A stretch of DNA of 64,000 bases, from positions 124,001 through 188,000 of the forward strand of contig NZ_VJYI01000010.1 in the NCBI RefSeq assembly GCF_008065375.1. The letters are read 5' to 3'. Source of the stretch: Nonomuraea sp. SYSU D8015 (GTDB lineage: Bacteria; Actinomycetota; Actinomycetes; Streptosporangiales; Streptosporangiaceae). The notes beneath the pieces were generated by a model. The model was not told the origin of the DNA and did no database searches. It saw only the letters and a program-made list of their open reading frames with translations. A program made the translations under genes and the position numbers. Numbering within the stretch: position 1 is the stretch's first letter; the number at the start of each line of letters is the position of its first letter. Shown here one piece after another: positions 15,706 through 23,613 of this stretch.

Positions 15706-15903
15706 ATGCAGGCGAACGTGGGTGACACCTTGCTCGTGCACGGTCACAACGTCGGCCACGGCGACAGGAAGGCCGTGATCGTGGAGGTCCGGGGCCCGGA
15801 CGGCTCGCCGCCCTTCATCGTCCGCTTCGACGACGGGCACGAGTCGCTCGTCTACCCCGGCCCGGACGCGGTGGTCATGCCGGCCGCCGGTCAGTCCGGC
15901 TGA
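15706..15903 (+). CDS. DUF1918 small protein, 65 aa
   Basis: The whole protein is one small beta-barrel-like DUF1918 domain: ANVGDTLLVHGHNVGHGDRK, AVIVEVRGPDGSPPFIVRF, DDGHESLVYPGPDAVV. The ATG at 15706 has GAGAGGA upstream. Its function is unknown; the SH3/Hfq-like size suggests binding of nucleic acid or ligand. Its 3' end overlaps the convergent antitoxin gene by 13 bp. The 15471-15705 stretch upstream holds no other gene. Confidence 0.88.
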   Translation: MQANVGDTLLVHGHNVGHGDRKAVIVEVRGPDGSPPFIVRFDDGHESLVYPGPDAVVMPAAGQSG

Positions 15904-16439
15904 CGCCACGGGGGCGGCTTGGCGAGGGAGCGCAGCGCCTCGAAGGCGTTGCGCCCCGCGCCGGCAGAGACCTCGGCGCCGTCGTGATCGCGGGCGACGG
16001 CCGCGACGAGCCCTTCCACGGGGTCGCGGGACAGCGTGATGGTGTGGCCGCCGACCAGCAGCGCGTCGGCGTCCGGATGAGCTGAGGCGGCCGCCCCGTC
16101 CAGCAGGACACGGGCCGAGACGAGGCCGGCGACCGGGGTGCGGTGGCGGCCCAGCAGCACGGGCTCCCCGTACGGGTCGGCGACTTGGCGGACGAGCTCG
16201 CCCAGCTTGGACCGCGCCTCCGACAGCGGCACGAGCGGCAGGCCGCTCCACACCCCGCCCACCTTCGACAGCGGCACCAGCGCGGCCCACTCCCAGCCCT
16301 CGCGGGTGATGACGACGGTGCCGCCGTTCCTGGCCTCCTCCACGAGCGCGCCCCAGCGGCCGCGGGCGTCCTCGACGGACAAAGGGACGCCGAGCAGCGT
16401 CACGAGTTCGTCGTACGACGGCCGTTCAGGGTTGATCAT
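15891..16439 (-). CDS. Double Phd/YefM-type antitoxin-like regulator
   Basis: 182 residues. Two Phd/YefM folds follow each other: residues about 15-65 (VPLSVEDARGRWGALVEEAR, GGTVVITREGWEWAALVPL) and 75-125 (VPLSEARSKLGELVRQVADP, GEPVLLGRHRTPVAGLVSA). A 55-residue C-terminal part (DADALLVGGHTITLSRDPVE) has no clear family. Phd/YefM proteins normally bind an adjacent toxin, but no RelE/Doc/PIN gene is next to it. I chose the ATG at 16439 because a -10 element lies 7 bp upstream, which gives a leaderless transcript. Confidence 0.78.
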   Translation of the reverse strand: MINPERPSYDELVTLLGVPLSVEDARGRWGALVEEARNGGTVVITREGWEWAALVPLSKVGGVWSGLPLVPLSEARSKLGELVRQVADPYGEPVLLGRHRTPVAGLVSARVLLDGAAASAHPDADALLVGGHTITLSRDPVEGLVAAVARDHDGAEVSAGAGRNAFEALRSLAKPPPWRQPD

Positions 16440-16445
16440 CCAGGG

Positions 16446-16485
16446 ATCGTAAGGCGCCTTACAGAAATTTCGCAAGCCGCCTTAC
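16446..16485 (-). promoter_or_regulatory. Leaderless promoter with paired operators for the antitoxin gene
   Basis: On the minus strand TTGCGA, then 18 bp, then TACGAT (16446-16451) make a promoter whose start point falls on the ATG at 16439. gtaaggcgccttac (16449-16462) is a perfect palindrome across the -10. A second, weaker copy gcaagccgccttac lies at 16472-16485. Paired palindromes over a promoter are typical for antitoxin autorepression. Confidence 0.6.
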
Positions 16486-16572
16486 GAAATGCGCAGATAT
16501 GGGGCCATTGACGCCTTCGGTATCGCTTCTTAAACTCATCATGTAGTGAATTACATGGTGAGGAGTGATCCC

Positions 16573-17079
16573 ATGCGCAGGACTCCCGCAGCCGTCGTCA
16601 GCACCGTCTTCTTCGCCGTCGCGCCGGGCACCGTCGCCGTCCTCGTCCCGTACTGGATCACCGGCTGGCGGATGCTCGACCCCTTCCCCGGCCCGGTCAT
16701 GATCCCGCTGAGGGCGCTGGGCGCGATCCTGGTGGTCGCCGGGGTGGCCGTGATCGTCAACGCGTTCGTCAGGTTCGTGGTGGAGGGGTTCGGGACGCCC
16801 ATCCCGGTCGCGCCGCCGGACCGGCTGGTCGTCGGCGGCCTCTACCGTCACGTCCGCAACCCGATGTACGTGGCGATCTTCGCCGCCGTCATCGGCCAGG
16901 CCATGATCTTCGGGGAGGCGTGGCTGCTGGTCTACGCCGCCGTCCTGGCGATCCCGGTCTACTCGTTCGTCCGCTGGTACGAGGAGCCGCACCTGCGCGC
17001 GAGGTTCGGCGCCGACTACGACGACTACCGCTCGCACGTGCCCGGCTGGTGGCCGCGACTGCGCCCGTATCACCACTGA
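16573..17079 (+). CDS. Membrane methyltransferase of the isoprenylcysteine carboxyl methyltransferase family
   Basis: 168 residues with four to five predicted membrane helices (about 5-28, 40-68, 95-140). The C-terminal family signature is GLYRHVRNPMYVAIFAAVIG, then YEEPHLRARFGADYDDYRSH, which carries the SAM-binding RHPxY-like and EE segments. Members methylate small lipophilic or isoprenoid substrates at the membrane; the substrate here is unknown. The ATG at 16573 has GAGGAG seven bases upstream and is preferred over the GTG at 16546. Confidence 0.85.
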   Translation: MRRTPAAVVSTVFFAVAPGTVAVLVPYWITGWRMLDPFPGPVMIPLRALGAILVVAGVAVIVNAFVRFVVEGFGTPIPVAPPDRLVVGGLYRHVRNPMYVAIFAAVIGQAMIFGEAWLLVYAAVLAIPVYSFVRWYEEPHLRARFGADYDDYRSHVPGWWPRLRPYHH

Positions 17080-17198
17080 GGGCCCGGAGGTTGGAGTCCC
17101 ACGTCCGGGACAGTTTGACTATCAGTGAGGAAATGTGGTCGTCTCGTGACCAATGTTTCTGAAGGTATGAATCAGACCGGCCCGGGGGAGAACAGTTC

Positions 17199-20100
17199 AT
17201 GCCGCGCACCCTCCTGCGCGTGCTCGCTTCGACATCCATAGCAAGCACCGTCCTGGTCGCCGTGCCGCCCGCCGCCCAGGCGGCCCGGCCAGTCCCCGCG
17301 GCGGCCGTCCAGGCCCGGCCCGTGCCCGCCGTCGAAGAGCCGCCCGCCGCAGCCGTCACCGTCCCCACGCGGCCCTCCCTCGCCATGCGGCCGGCCGCGA
17401 ACGAGCCGGTGGGACCGGACAAGCCCGAGGTGACCACGCCCGCCGGTCCCGGCCTCATCGACCAGGTCACCGCCGACGCCGCCGCCGTCCAGGAGGAGCA
17501 GGGCCTGGGCCGGCGGGCGCCCGACGCGGGCGAGGTCCTGCCGGACACGACCCAGGCCCGATCGCTGACGCTCATGAAGCCCCTGGCCGCGGTCACCAAG
17601 GTGCTCGACGACCTCGGCAAGGCCCTGCCCGGGCTGACGTACCGGCTCTGCGTCGAGAGCGCCGAGGTGCCGGTGTCCTGCTCGATCCGCCAGCCCGTCG
17701 CCGTGCCCGTGGCCGCCGACGTCACCGGCGACGGCAGCGCCGACCTGGCCGCGAACCTGGTCCCCGCCGCCAGGCCCGGCGAGGGCGCGGTCGGGCTCGG
17801 CTTCGCGGTCAAGCGGCTGGGCAAGGAGGACCTCAAGGCGCACGTCTGGGCCGAGTACGACGACAAGGTGTCGGTCGGGTTCGACGGGCTGCGGCGCGGC
17901 TCGTCGCTGTCGGGCTACGACAAGGGCACCTTCACCGTGGACATGGCCGGCAAGCGGGTCAAGGCGGAGCTGGAGCGCACAGATCCGGGCGAGACCGCGG
18001 CCGTGGTCGCGGGGCTGATCGGGCGCAGCGCCGTGAGCCTGCGCCAGTCGCCGGCCACCGGCAAGCTGACGGTCAACGCGGCGCTCGCGCCGCTGTCGCT
18101 CGACGTCGCCGCCTCCGCGCCGGCCAAGCTGGAGGCGCTGGCAGTGACCGGACGCCAGTTCACCCAGGCCGTGCTCGATCGGATGCCCACCCGCGCCGAC
18201 GTGCGGCTGTCGAACGGCGAGATCCGCTTCTCCGGCCCGGCCCCGATCGCCCGCGCCCGGCTCGACCACTACACCTACAGCGACGGCCGGCTGGCCCGGG
18301 TGCTGAGCGCCCGGCTGCAGAAGGTGCCGCGGACCCTGTCCGCCAGGTACGGCTCCGAGAACGGCAGGCAGACCCTGGCCGTGGACTCGGGACGGCCCGG
18401 CGCCGGCGCCGCCGACCTGCTCTTCTTCGACAGGAACGCCGACAAGACCGTGCTGCGCGCCGAGCTCAGCGACGTGCCGGCGAAGGTTCGCCTGGTCAAC
18501 GACCTGACCGAGCACCGCGTCACGCACAAGACCAGCTCGCCCATCGGCAGGTTCGCGGTCGTGCTGCAGCGCAACGAGGGTGCGATCTCCAGCCCGCGCG
18601 GCGGCCACGTCACCATGATCAAGGACGGCGCCGCGGTCGGGGTCTCGGGGCTGCTGACCGGGTTGTCCGGGTTCGACGTCACGTACGGGGCCGCGCCGCA
18701 CGCCCACCTGGAGACGGACTCCAGCGGGCGGTCCTTCGTGGGCGCGGCCAGCATCGACGGCACCCACGTGGCCCGGCTGGAGATCTCGAACACGCCCTCC
18801 ACCGTGGACGTCACCCTCGACCCCGCCGCCAGGAAGGCCGCCTACCAGGCCAGCGGCGTAATCGAGAAGCTGCGGGCCGCGTACGCGAACCTCAAGTCGG
18901 GCCCCACGCTCGACGGCACCCTCCGCGGCGTGCACGACGACGTCAAGGCCTCGTGGGAGCTGGGGGAGCGCACGACCGTCAAGGTCGACACGTCCAGCAA
19001 GATTGAGCAAATCCAGATTTATGCCAATAAAGCGCACGTGACGCAGCGCCCCGACAGCGGCACCGGCGACGACCTGCACGCCACCGTCGAAGGCGTGCGC
19101 AAGCACGCCGAGCTGGTCGCCGACGCCAAGGCCCAGACCCTCACCTGGACAGCGGACGCGCCCGTCGCCAAGGTCACGGCGCTGGCCCGAGCCAGGATCG
19201 GGGACCGCTACGCCCGGGCCGCGGCCGAGGTGACCGGCGTGCCGGCCCGCTTCGACGCCTCCTGGAACGCCGCCTCCTACCGCTTCCGCGGCCTGTCCGG
19301 GCCCGTCGGGTCGGCCGAGGTGGCCTTCACCAACCACGACGACGCCAAGTCGCCCACGGGACCGCACCTGTCGGCGCACTACGACCAGGCCTCCGGCGAC
19401 CTGGACGCCAGCGTTCTGGTCAAGGGGCTCAAGCAGGTCGAGTTCAGCCCGGCCGCGCAGGGGTTCACCGCCGACTTCCGCTCGGCCCGGCAGACCCTCG
19501 CCGTGGACGCCGACGTCACCCAGGGCGACCTGCGCTTCGGCCTGATCGGCACCCTCGGTCCGGTGCCGGGCCGTCTCGCGGTCTCGGCCGCCGACGGCAA
19601 GCTCACCTACTCCGGCTCCCGCCTGGACGTGCGCGCCCGCGCCTGGCTGGGCAAGGCCGGGGCGCTGCGGCAGATGCGTGCCGCGCCCGCCGTGCCGGGC
19701 GGCGTGTCGCTCGTGGACGGCGGCTGCCCCGCCGGCAGCGCCGGCTGCGCCCAGGGGCCCTTCTGCACGCCCGACCGCGGCTGCTTCGGTCTCCAGGGGT
19801 ATCTCGACGTGACCGGGCTGCCGGACCAGGTGTCGGTGGATCTCGCGGGCAAGACGTTCGCGTTCTCCGGATTCCGGCCGCGCAGCCGCAGCCTGGGCGT
19901 CTACCTCGCCAGCAGCGTCCTGTCACCGGTGTCCCTCAAGGCCCGGGCGACCCTGACCGGACTGCCCTCCAAAATCACCAGCATGTCGGTGGGGCCGTTC
20001 GGCATCGGCCAGGGCAACACCGTCCAGGCGGCGTACCGCATCGAGCCCGCCGCCACGCTCGGCTCGCTCGACGTGCGCGCCGAGGCCGGGGACGTGCGCG

Positions 20101-21227
20101 GTCACGTGGCCATCGACCCGGTGCCCGCCGCCCTGTCCGTCCAGGGCACGTACGGCGCCCAGACCCGCATCAGGGTGAACAACTCCGCCGCCGTCAAGCG
20201 CCTCACCGCCAAGGTCACGCTGGCCGGCAAGGGCACGGGCGAGCTGCGGTTCGGCGACGTGCCCGCCGTCTTCGGGGTGGACGCCGACGCCACGGCCGCC
20301 GGGCTCGGCGTGCCGGCCGTCACGTACAAGGCGGTGGGGAACGACGTCAGCACCCTGGACGGCCACCTCGGAGTGGAGGGCGGCCTCGTGGACCCGCAGG
20401 GGCGGCTCGGCAACGTGTCGTTGTCGGTCAAGGACCTGGCCGCCGACACCACGATAAGGCTCAACCCCGACCAGACGCTCGACCTCGTCTCCAAACCCGT
20501 CCCCACGGGGCGGATCGCGCTGCGCGGCGGGTTCAAGCTGGACCCCGTCGCCCGGCAGAACATCGGCGTGAGCCAGGAGGTGCCGCACACCAAGGGGTTC
20601 CTCACGTACCACGTCGGCGGGAGCTTCGGGCTCGGGGCCAGCTCCGTCAAGGAGCTCGGGCTGTCCGTGCGGCGCGTGTCGTGGCTGCGCGTCCGGCCGG
20701 GCAAGATCCCCTTCGGCCTGAAGGCGCCGCCCGCGCTCGGGTACGTCGCGCCCGGCTTCGAAGGCCACTACGACCGCCTCGACATCTCCGCCAAGGGCGT
20801 GGACCTGCGGCCCGACGTCGCCCTGGACGTCCGGCTGAGCAGGGAGATCGGCGACGACGTGTTCCACGAGTCCATGCGGCTCGGGCCCACCACCTCGCTC
20901 GCGCTGCGCCGCTACGACCAGCGGATGCGGCGGATCGGGGCCAAGCAGGAGATCGAGGCGGGCGGGATCAGCCTGGCCTGCGTGACCGTGGACGCCAAGC
21001 CCGGGTTCGCGGCCGGGAACGGCACCAACGCGATCACGCTGCGCGGCGCGGACGGGCCGCAGATGGTCTCCCTGCTGGACCCCGGGGGCCAGGCGCCCGA
21101 CTACGCGGTGGACCTGCTGACCCACTTCATGAGCCCGTTCCCGGGCGCGGAGTGGAAGGTCGCCGGCGCCGAGGCCGGCTCCTGCACCACCACCCGCCCG
21201 TCCCCGAACCCCCGAGCCCACTCCTGA
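17199..21227 (+). CDS. Very large secreted protein of unknown function
   Basis: 1342 residues. A Sec signal peptide (MPRTLLRVLASTSIASTVLV, cleavage near AAQA-AR) leads into a Pro/Ala/Val-rich segment. Then comes a long, mostly beta-patterned region of loosely repeated 80-100-residue modules (forms like VSLKARATLTGLPSKITS and LARVLSARLQKVPRTLSA). A calcium-loop-like DVTGDGSADLAANL sits near residue 174. A Cys-rich knot with five Cys lies near residues 840-865 (GGCPAGSAGCAQGPFCTPDR). No sortase signal or membrane anchor is present. The protein is probably free or wall-associated. I do not recognise a family. Codons 601-612 are AT-rich, unlike the rest of the gene. Confidence 0.8.
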   Translation: MPRTLLRVLASTSIASTVLVAVPPAAQAARPVPAAAVQARPVPAVEEPPAAAVTVPTRPSLAMRPAANEPVGPDKPEVTTPAGPGLIDQVTADAAAVQEEQGLGRRAPDAGEVLPDTTQARSLTLMKPLAAVTKVLDDLGKALPGLTYRLCVESAEVPVSCSIRQPVAVPVAADVTGDGSADLAANLVPAARPGEGAVGLGFAVKRLGKEDLKAHVWAEYDDKVSVGFDGLRRGSSLSGYDKGTFTVDMAGKRVKAELERTDPGETAAVVAGLIGRSAVSLRQSPATGKLTVNAALAPLSLDVAASAPAKLEALAVTGRQFTQAVLDRMPTRADVRLSNGEIRFSGPAPIARARLDHYTYSDGRLARVLSARLQKVPRTLSARYGSENGRQTLAVDSGRPGAGAADLLFFDRNADKTVLRAELSDVPAKVRLVNDLTEHRVTHKTSSPIGRFAVVLQRNEGAISSPRGGHVTMIKDGAAVGVSGLLTGLSGFDVTYGAAPHAHLETDSSGRSFVGAASIDGTHVARLEISNTPSTVDVTLDPAARKAAYQASGVIEKLRAAYANLKSGPTLDGTLRGVHDDVKASWELGERTTVKVDTSSKIEQIQIYANKAHVTQRPDSGTGDDLHATVEGVRKHAELVADAKAQTLTWTADAPVAKVTALARARIGDRYARAAAEVTGVPARFDASWNAASYRFRGLSGPVGSAEVAFTNHDDAKSPTGPHLSAHYDQASGDLDASVLVKGLKQVEFSPAAQGFTADFRSARQTLAVDADVTQGDLRFGLIGTLGPVPGRLAVSAADGKLTYSGSRLDVRARAWLGKAGALRQMRAAPAVPGGVSLVDGGCPAGSAGCAQGPFCTPDRGCFGLQGYLDVTGLPDQVSVDLAGKTFAFSGFRPRSRSLGVYLASSVLSPVSLKARATLTGLPSKITSMSVGPFGIGQGNTVQAAYRIEPAATLGSLDVRAEAGDVRGHVAIDPVPAALSVQGTYGAQTRIRVNNSAAVKRLTAKVTLAGKGTGELRFGDVPAVFGVDADATAAGLGVPAVTYKAVGNDVSTLDGHLGVEGGLVDPQGRLGNVSLSVKDLAADTTIRLNPDQTLDLVSKPVPTGRIALRGGFKLDPVARQNIGVSQEVPHTKGFLTYHVGGSFGLGASSVKELGLSVRRVSWLRVRPGKIPFGLKAPPALGYVAPGFEGHYDRLDISAKGVDLRPDVALDVRLSREIGDDVFHESMRLGPTTSLALRRYDQRMRRIGAKQEIEAGGISLACVTVDAKPGFAAGNGTNAITLRGADGPQMVSLLDPGGQAPDYAVDLLTHFMSPFPGAEWKVAGAEAGSCTTTRPSPNPRAHS

Positions 21228-21233
21228 GCCTCC

Positions 21234-21310
21234 CGCGCCGCGCCGCACACCCCTTGCGGCGCGGCGCGCGCTGTGTGCGCCGGGCCGCAAACCCCGTGCG
21301 GCCCGGCGCA
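21234..21310. terminator. Two consecutive GC hairpins
   Basis: Stem 1: cgcgccgcgccgca at 21234-21247 with its complement at 21255-21268 (14 bp, 7-nt loop). Stem 2: tgcgccgggccgca at 21276-21289 with its complement at 21297-21310 (14 bp, 7-nt loop). Both loops carry a CCCC run. They lie directly after the large secreted-protein gene. Confidence 0.75.
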
Positions 21311-21743
21311 CGCCGTTTGCCAGGCGGGCGCCATCGTCGGCATGGTGGGCTCGTCGGCGAGAATGCGACGTGGCGTCCCGGAGGCCTCCCCGGGTCCGAG
21401 ACGGCGGCGTGCGCGCCCTGGGCGCTGCCTGCGTGCTTCGGCCGACCTGCTTTCACATCACTGGCTCGGCTGCCTGTTCCGGTCGGGCTGCGTGTTCCGG
21501 TCGGGCTGGCCGTTCCGAGTCGGCTGGTCCCTTCGGCGCTGCTCACCGGTTCGTCTCTCTCGGTCTGGGCTGCCGCGGTCCGTCCACATCCTCCGGCGGC
21601 GGAAGGACTCCTGGCCCTGTGCCGGCGCCTGGGATGCGTGTGCGCGTCGCGGTGGCGGGTCTTCGCCGCGTCTGAGGCGGCCTGTGCGGCTCTCGGGACG
21701 ATACGTGACCCCCGGTCGGCGGCGCCCTCATAGGCCGGGAGGG
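21311..21743. other. Intergenic stretch without recognisable gene
   Basis: 433 bp with no convincing reading frame on either strand. It contains two and a half copies of a short repeat around gttccggtcgggctg (21475-21520). I see no promoter or RNA gene. Confidence 0.5.
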
Positions 21744-22019
21744 TCAGGGCAGGGAGTGGCCGAGGCGGAGGTGGACGCGGTTGCCGTGGCGGGCGGCCTC
21801 CCGTACCGTCCACACACGCTCGTCGATGACCGTTCCCCGGGCCGTCATGTAGCCGCCCAGCCGGAGCACCGGCCGCCCCGTGTCGTCGCGCAGCAGCTTG
21901 GCCCGCGACTCCGAATCGTCGCCGAAGAGCACGAGGAAGTCGTCGGTGTCCGCGGGCGCGTCCAGGATCAGGCCGGGGTGGAGGTGGGAGTAGGGGACCT
22001 CGATGACGTGTTCGCTCAC
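21744..22019 (-). CDS. Hypothetical protein, 91 aa
   Basis: The GTG at 22019 has AGGAG upstream and gives a 91-residue protein. The longer in-frame frame to 22148 is unsupported. The sequence VIEVPYSHLHPGLILDAPAD, FLVLFGDDSESRAKLLRDD, VLRLGGYMTARGTVIDERVW suggests a small beta-rich fold. I do not recognise a family. It is divergent from the esterase gene at 22142. Confidence 0.65.
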   Translation of the reverse strand: MSEHVIEVPYSHLHPGLILDAPADTDDFLVLFGDDSESRAKLLRDDTGRPVLRLGGYMTARGTVIDERVWTVREAARHGNRVHLRLGHSLP

Positions 22020-22141
22020 GTGATCACTCCTACCCAGGCGAGGTGCTTTAAGCGGGCCAGGCGTGAAGGCAGGGGGTGGGATAGCGCTTTCCGTGTCGAT
22101 GGGGTGAAATATCACTGTCCTTCTACTGGTTTGGAGCGCCC

Positions 22142-23122
22142 GTGCCACTGTTCGACTTGCCGCTCGAGGAACTGCGCAGCTACCTCCCCGACCGCGACGA
22201 GCCCGCCGACTTCGACGACTTCTGGTCCCGCACCCTGTCCGAGGCCAGGCAGCACGACCTGGCCGCTGAGTTCGTCCCGTACGACCTGCCCTTCGCCACC
22301 GTGGACGTGTACGACGTCTCCTTCGCCGGCTGGGGCGGGCACCGGATCAGCGGCTGGGTCCTGCTCCCGCGCGGTGTGGAGGGCCCGGTGCCGTGCGTGA
22401 TGCACTACATCGGCTACAGCGGCGGGCGCGGCTTCCCCAAGGACCACCTCATGTGGCCCGCGGCCGGGTACGCGGTGTTCGTGATGGAGACGCGCGGCCA
22501 CGGCGGCGCCCACGTCGGCAGTCCCGGCGTCACCGGTGACCCGCACGGCAGCGCCAACCCGCAGGCGCCGGGCATGATGACCCGCGGCATCCTCGACCCC
22601 GAGGACTACTACTACCGGCGCGTGTTCACCGACGCCGTCAGAGCCGTGGACGCGGCGATGGAGCACCCCGCCGTGGACGAGACCCGCATCGTCGTCTCAG
22701 GCGGCAGCCAGGGCGGAGGCATCGCCCAGGCCACCGCCGCGCTGCACCCGGGCGTCCGGGCGGCGCTCATCGACGTGCCGTTCCTGACCCACTTCCGGCG
22801 GGCCGTCGAGATCACGGGGCGCGACCCCTACCAGGAGCTGGTCCGCTTCCTGGCAGCCCGGAGAGACACCGCCGACCAGGTGTTCCGCACCCTGTCGTAC
22901 TTCGACGGCGTGAACTTCGCGGCCCGTGGCCGGGTGCCCGCGCTCTATTCGGTCGGGATGATGGACGACGTCTGCCCGCCGTCCACGGTGTTCGCCGCCT
23001 ACAACCACTGGCAGGGCCCCAAGGAGATCACCGTCTGGCCCTGGAACAGCCACGAGGGCGGCGGCGGCTACCAGTCCGAGGAGCAGGTGCGCTACCTGCA
23101 CAAGCTGCTCGCCGGCAACTGA
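22142..23122 (+). CDS. Acetylxylan esterase/cephalosporin-C deacetylase-type hydrolase
   Basis: 326 residues, an AXE1-family alpha/beta hydrolase without signal peptide. The N-terminal FDLPLEELRSYLPDRDEPAD, FDDFWSRTL start is typical. The nucleophile elbow SGGSQGGG gives S189. YSVGMMDDVCPPSTVFAAYN carries the Asp and WPWNSHEGGG the His of the triad. The family removes acetyl groups from oligosaccharides or related esters in the cytosol. The GTG start has GGAG six bases upstream. Confidence 0.9.
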   Translation: MPLFDLPLEELRSYLPDRDEPADFDDFWSRTLSEARQHDLAAEFVPYDLPFATVDVYDVSFAGWGGHRISGWVLLPRGVEGPVPCVMHYIGYSGGRGFPKDHLMWPAAGYAVFVMETRGHGGAHVGSPGVTGDPHGSANPQAPGMMTRGILDPEDYYYRRVFTDAVRAVDAAMEHPAVDETRIVVSGGSQGGGIAQATAALHPGVRAALIDVPFLTHFRRAVEITGRDPYQELVRFLAARRDTADQVFRTLSYFDGVNFAARGRVPALYSVGMMDDVCPPSTVFAAYNHWQGPKEITVWPWNSHEGGGGYQSEEQVRYLHKLLAGN

Positions 23123-23131
23123 GCGACGGCC

Positions 23132-23170
23132 CCCGCCGCGACCGGGCCACGGCGGCCCGGTCGCGGCGGG
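23132..23170. terminator. 17-bp perfect hairpin between convergent genes
   Basis: The arms cccgccgcgaccgggcc (23132-23148) and its exact complement (23154-23170) flank the loop acggc. It lies 10 bp after the esterase gene and 6 bp from the end of the convergent gene at 23177. Confidence 0.85.
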
Positions 23171-23176
23171 CGCCCG

Positions 23177-23464
23177 TCACGCCGTCTGGTCGGTGACCAG
23201 GAACGACACACTTCCCTGGTCATCGGCTCCGGCGTCGAGAGACTTGTCCTCCAGTACGGTCGCGGCCACGGGGTCGAGGTAGACGCGAGCGCCCTCCGAT
23301 TCCACGATCGCGTCTGCCGGTTCCGGTGCGGTGGCCAAGGAAAGAGTCAGCGATGTCGCGCCCTCGCCCTGAGACGAGATGCGAATCCCGCTCTGGGCCG
23401 GCTCGGGCGCGGACGCGGTCAGATCGCGAATCGCCTGGGCTGCGTTGGCTGTCAGGGTGAGCAC
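23177..23464 (-). CDS. A-type Fe-S-assembly-like (HesB/IscA fold) protein lacking cysteines
   Basis: 95 residues with the HesB/IscA-like outline: MLTLTANAAQAIRDLTAS at the start, GIRISSQGEGATSLTLSLA, then GARVYLDPVAATVLEDKSLD, which matches the V-x-(V/L)-D segment. The three Cys that hold iron in real A-type proteins are absent; there is no Cys at all. So it probably does not carry a cluster and may be a stress or chaperone derivative. The GTG start has GGAGGAG upstream. Confidence 0.78.
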   Translation of the reverse strand: MLTLTANAAQAIRDLTASAPEPAQSGIRISSQGEGATSLTLSLATAPEPADAIVESEGARVYLDPVAATVLEDKSLDAGADDQGSVSFLVTDQTA

Positions 23465-23613
23465 TACGGCTCCTCCTCACGGTCGACGTTCAGGAGTTGG
23501 CTGCCCTTCCCCCCTATTCTGCTCCCAACCCTTTTTGGCCCGTTCTTTACCAAGAATTCTCGCGCTCCCGGTGCGGCGGGCGGCGCCCGTGGGCATGCGT
23601 GGACAATGGGTTC

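Noticed and set aside
16532..16555. Short dyad atgta-N6-tacat before the membrane methyltransferase
   Set aside because: Only 5-bp arms and no promoter element placed to make it meaningful; could be chance.
17172..19379. 735-codon open frame on the minus strand
   Set aside because: It is the antisense shadow of the secreted-protein gene; Gly/Arg/His-rich translation without any domain is typical for high-GC mirror frames.
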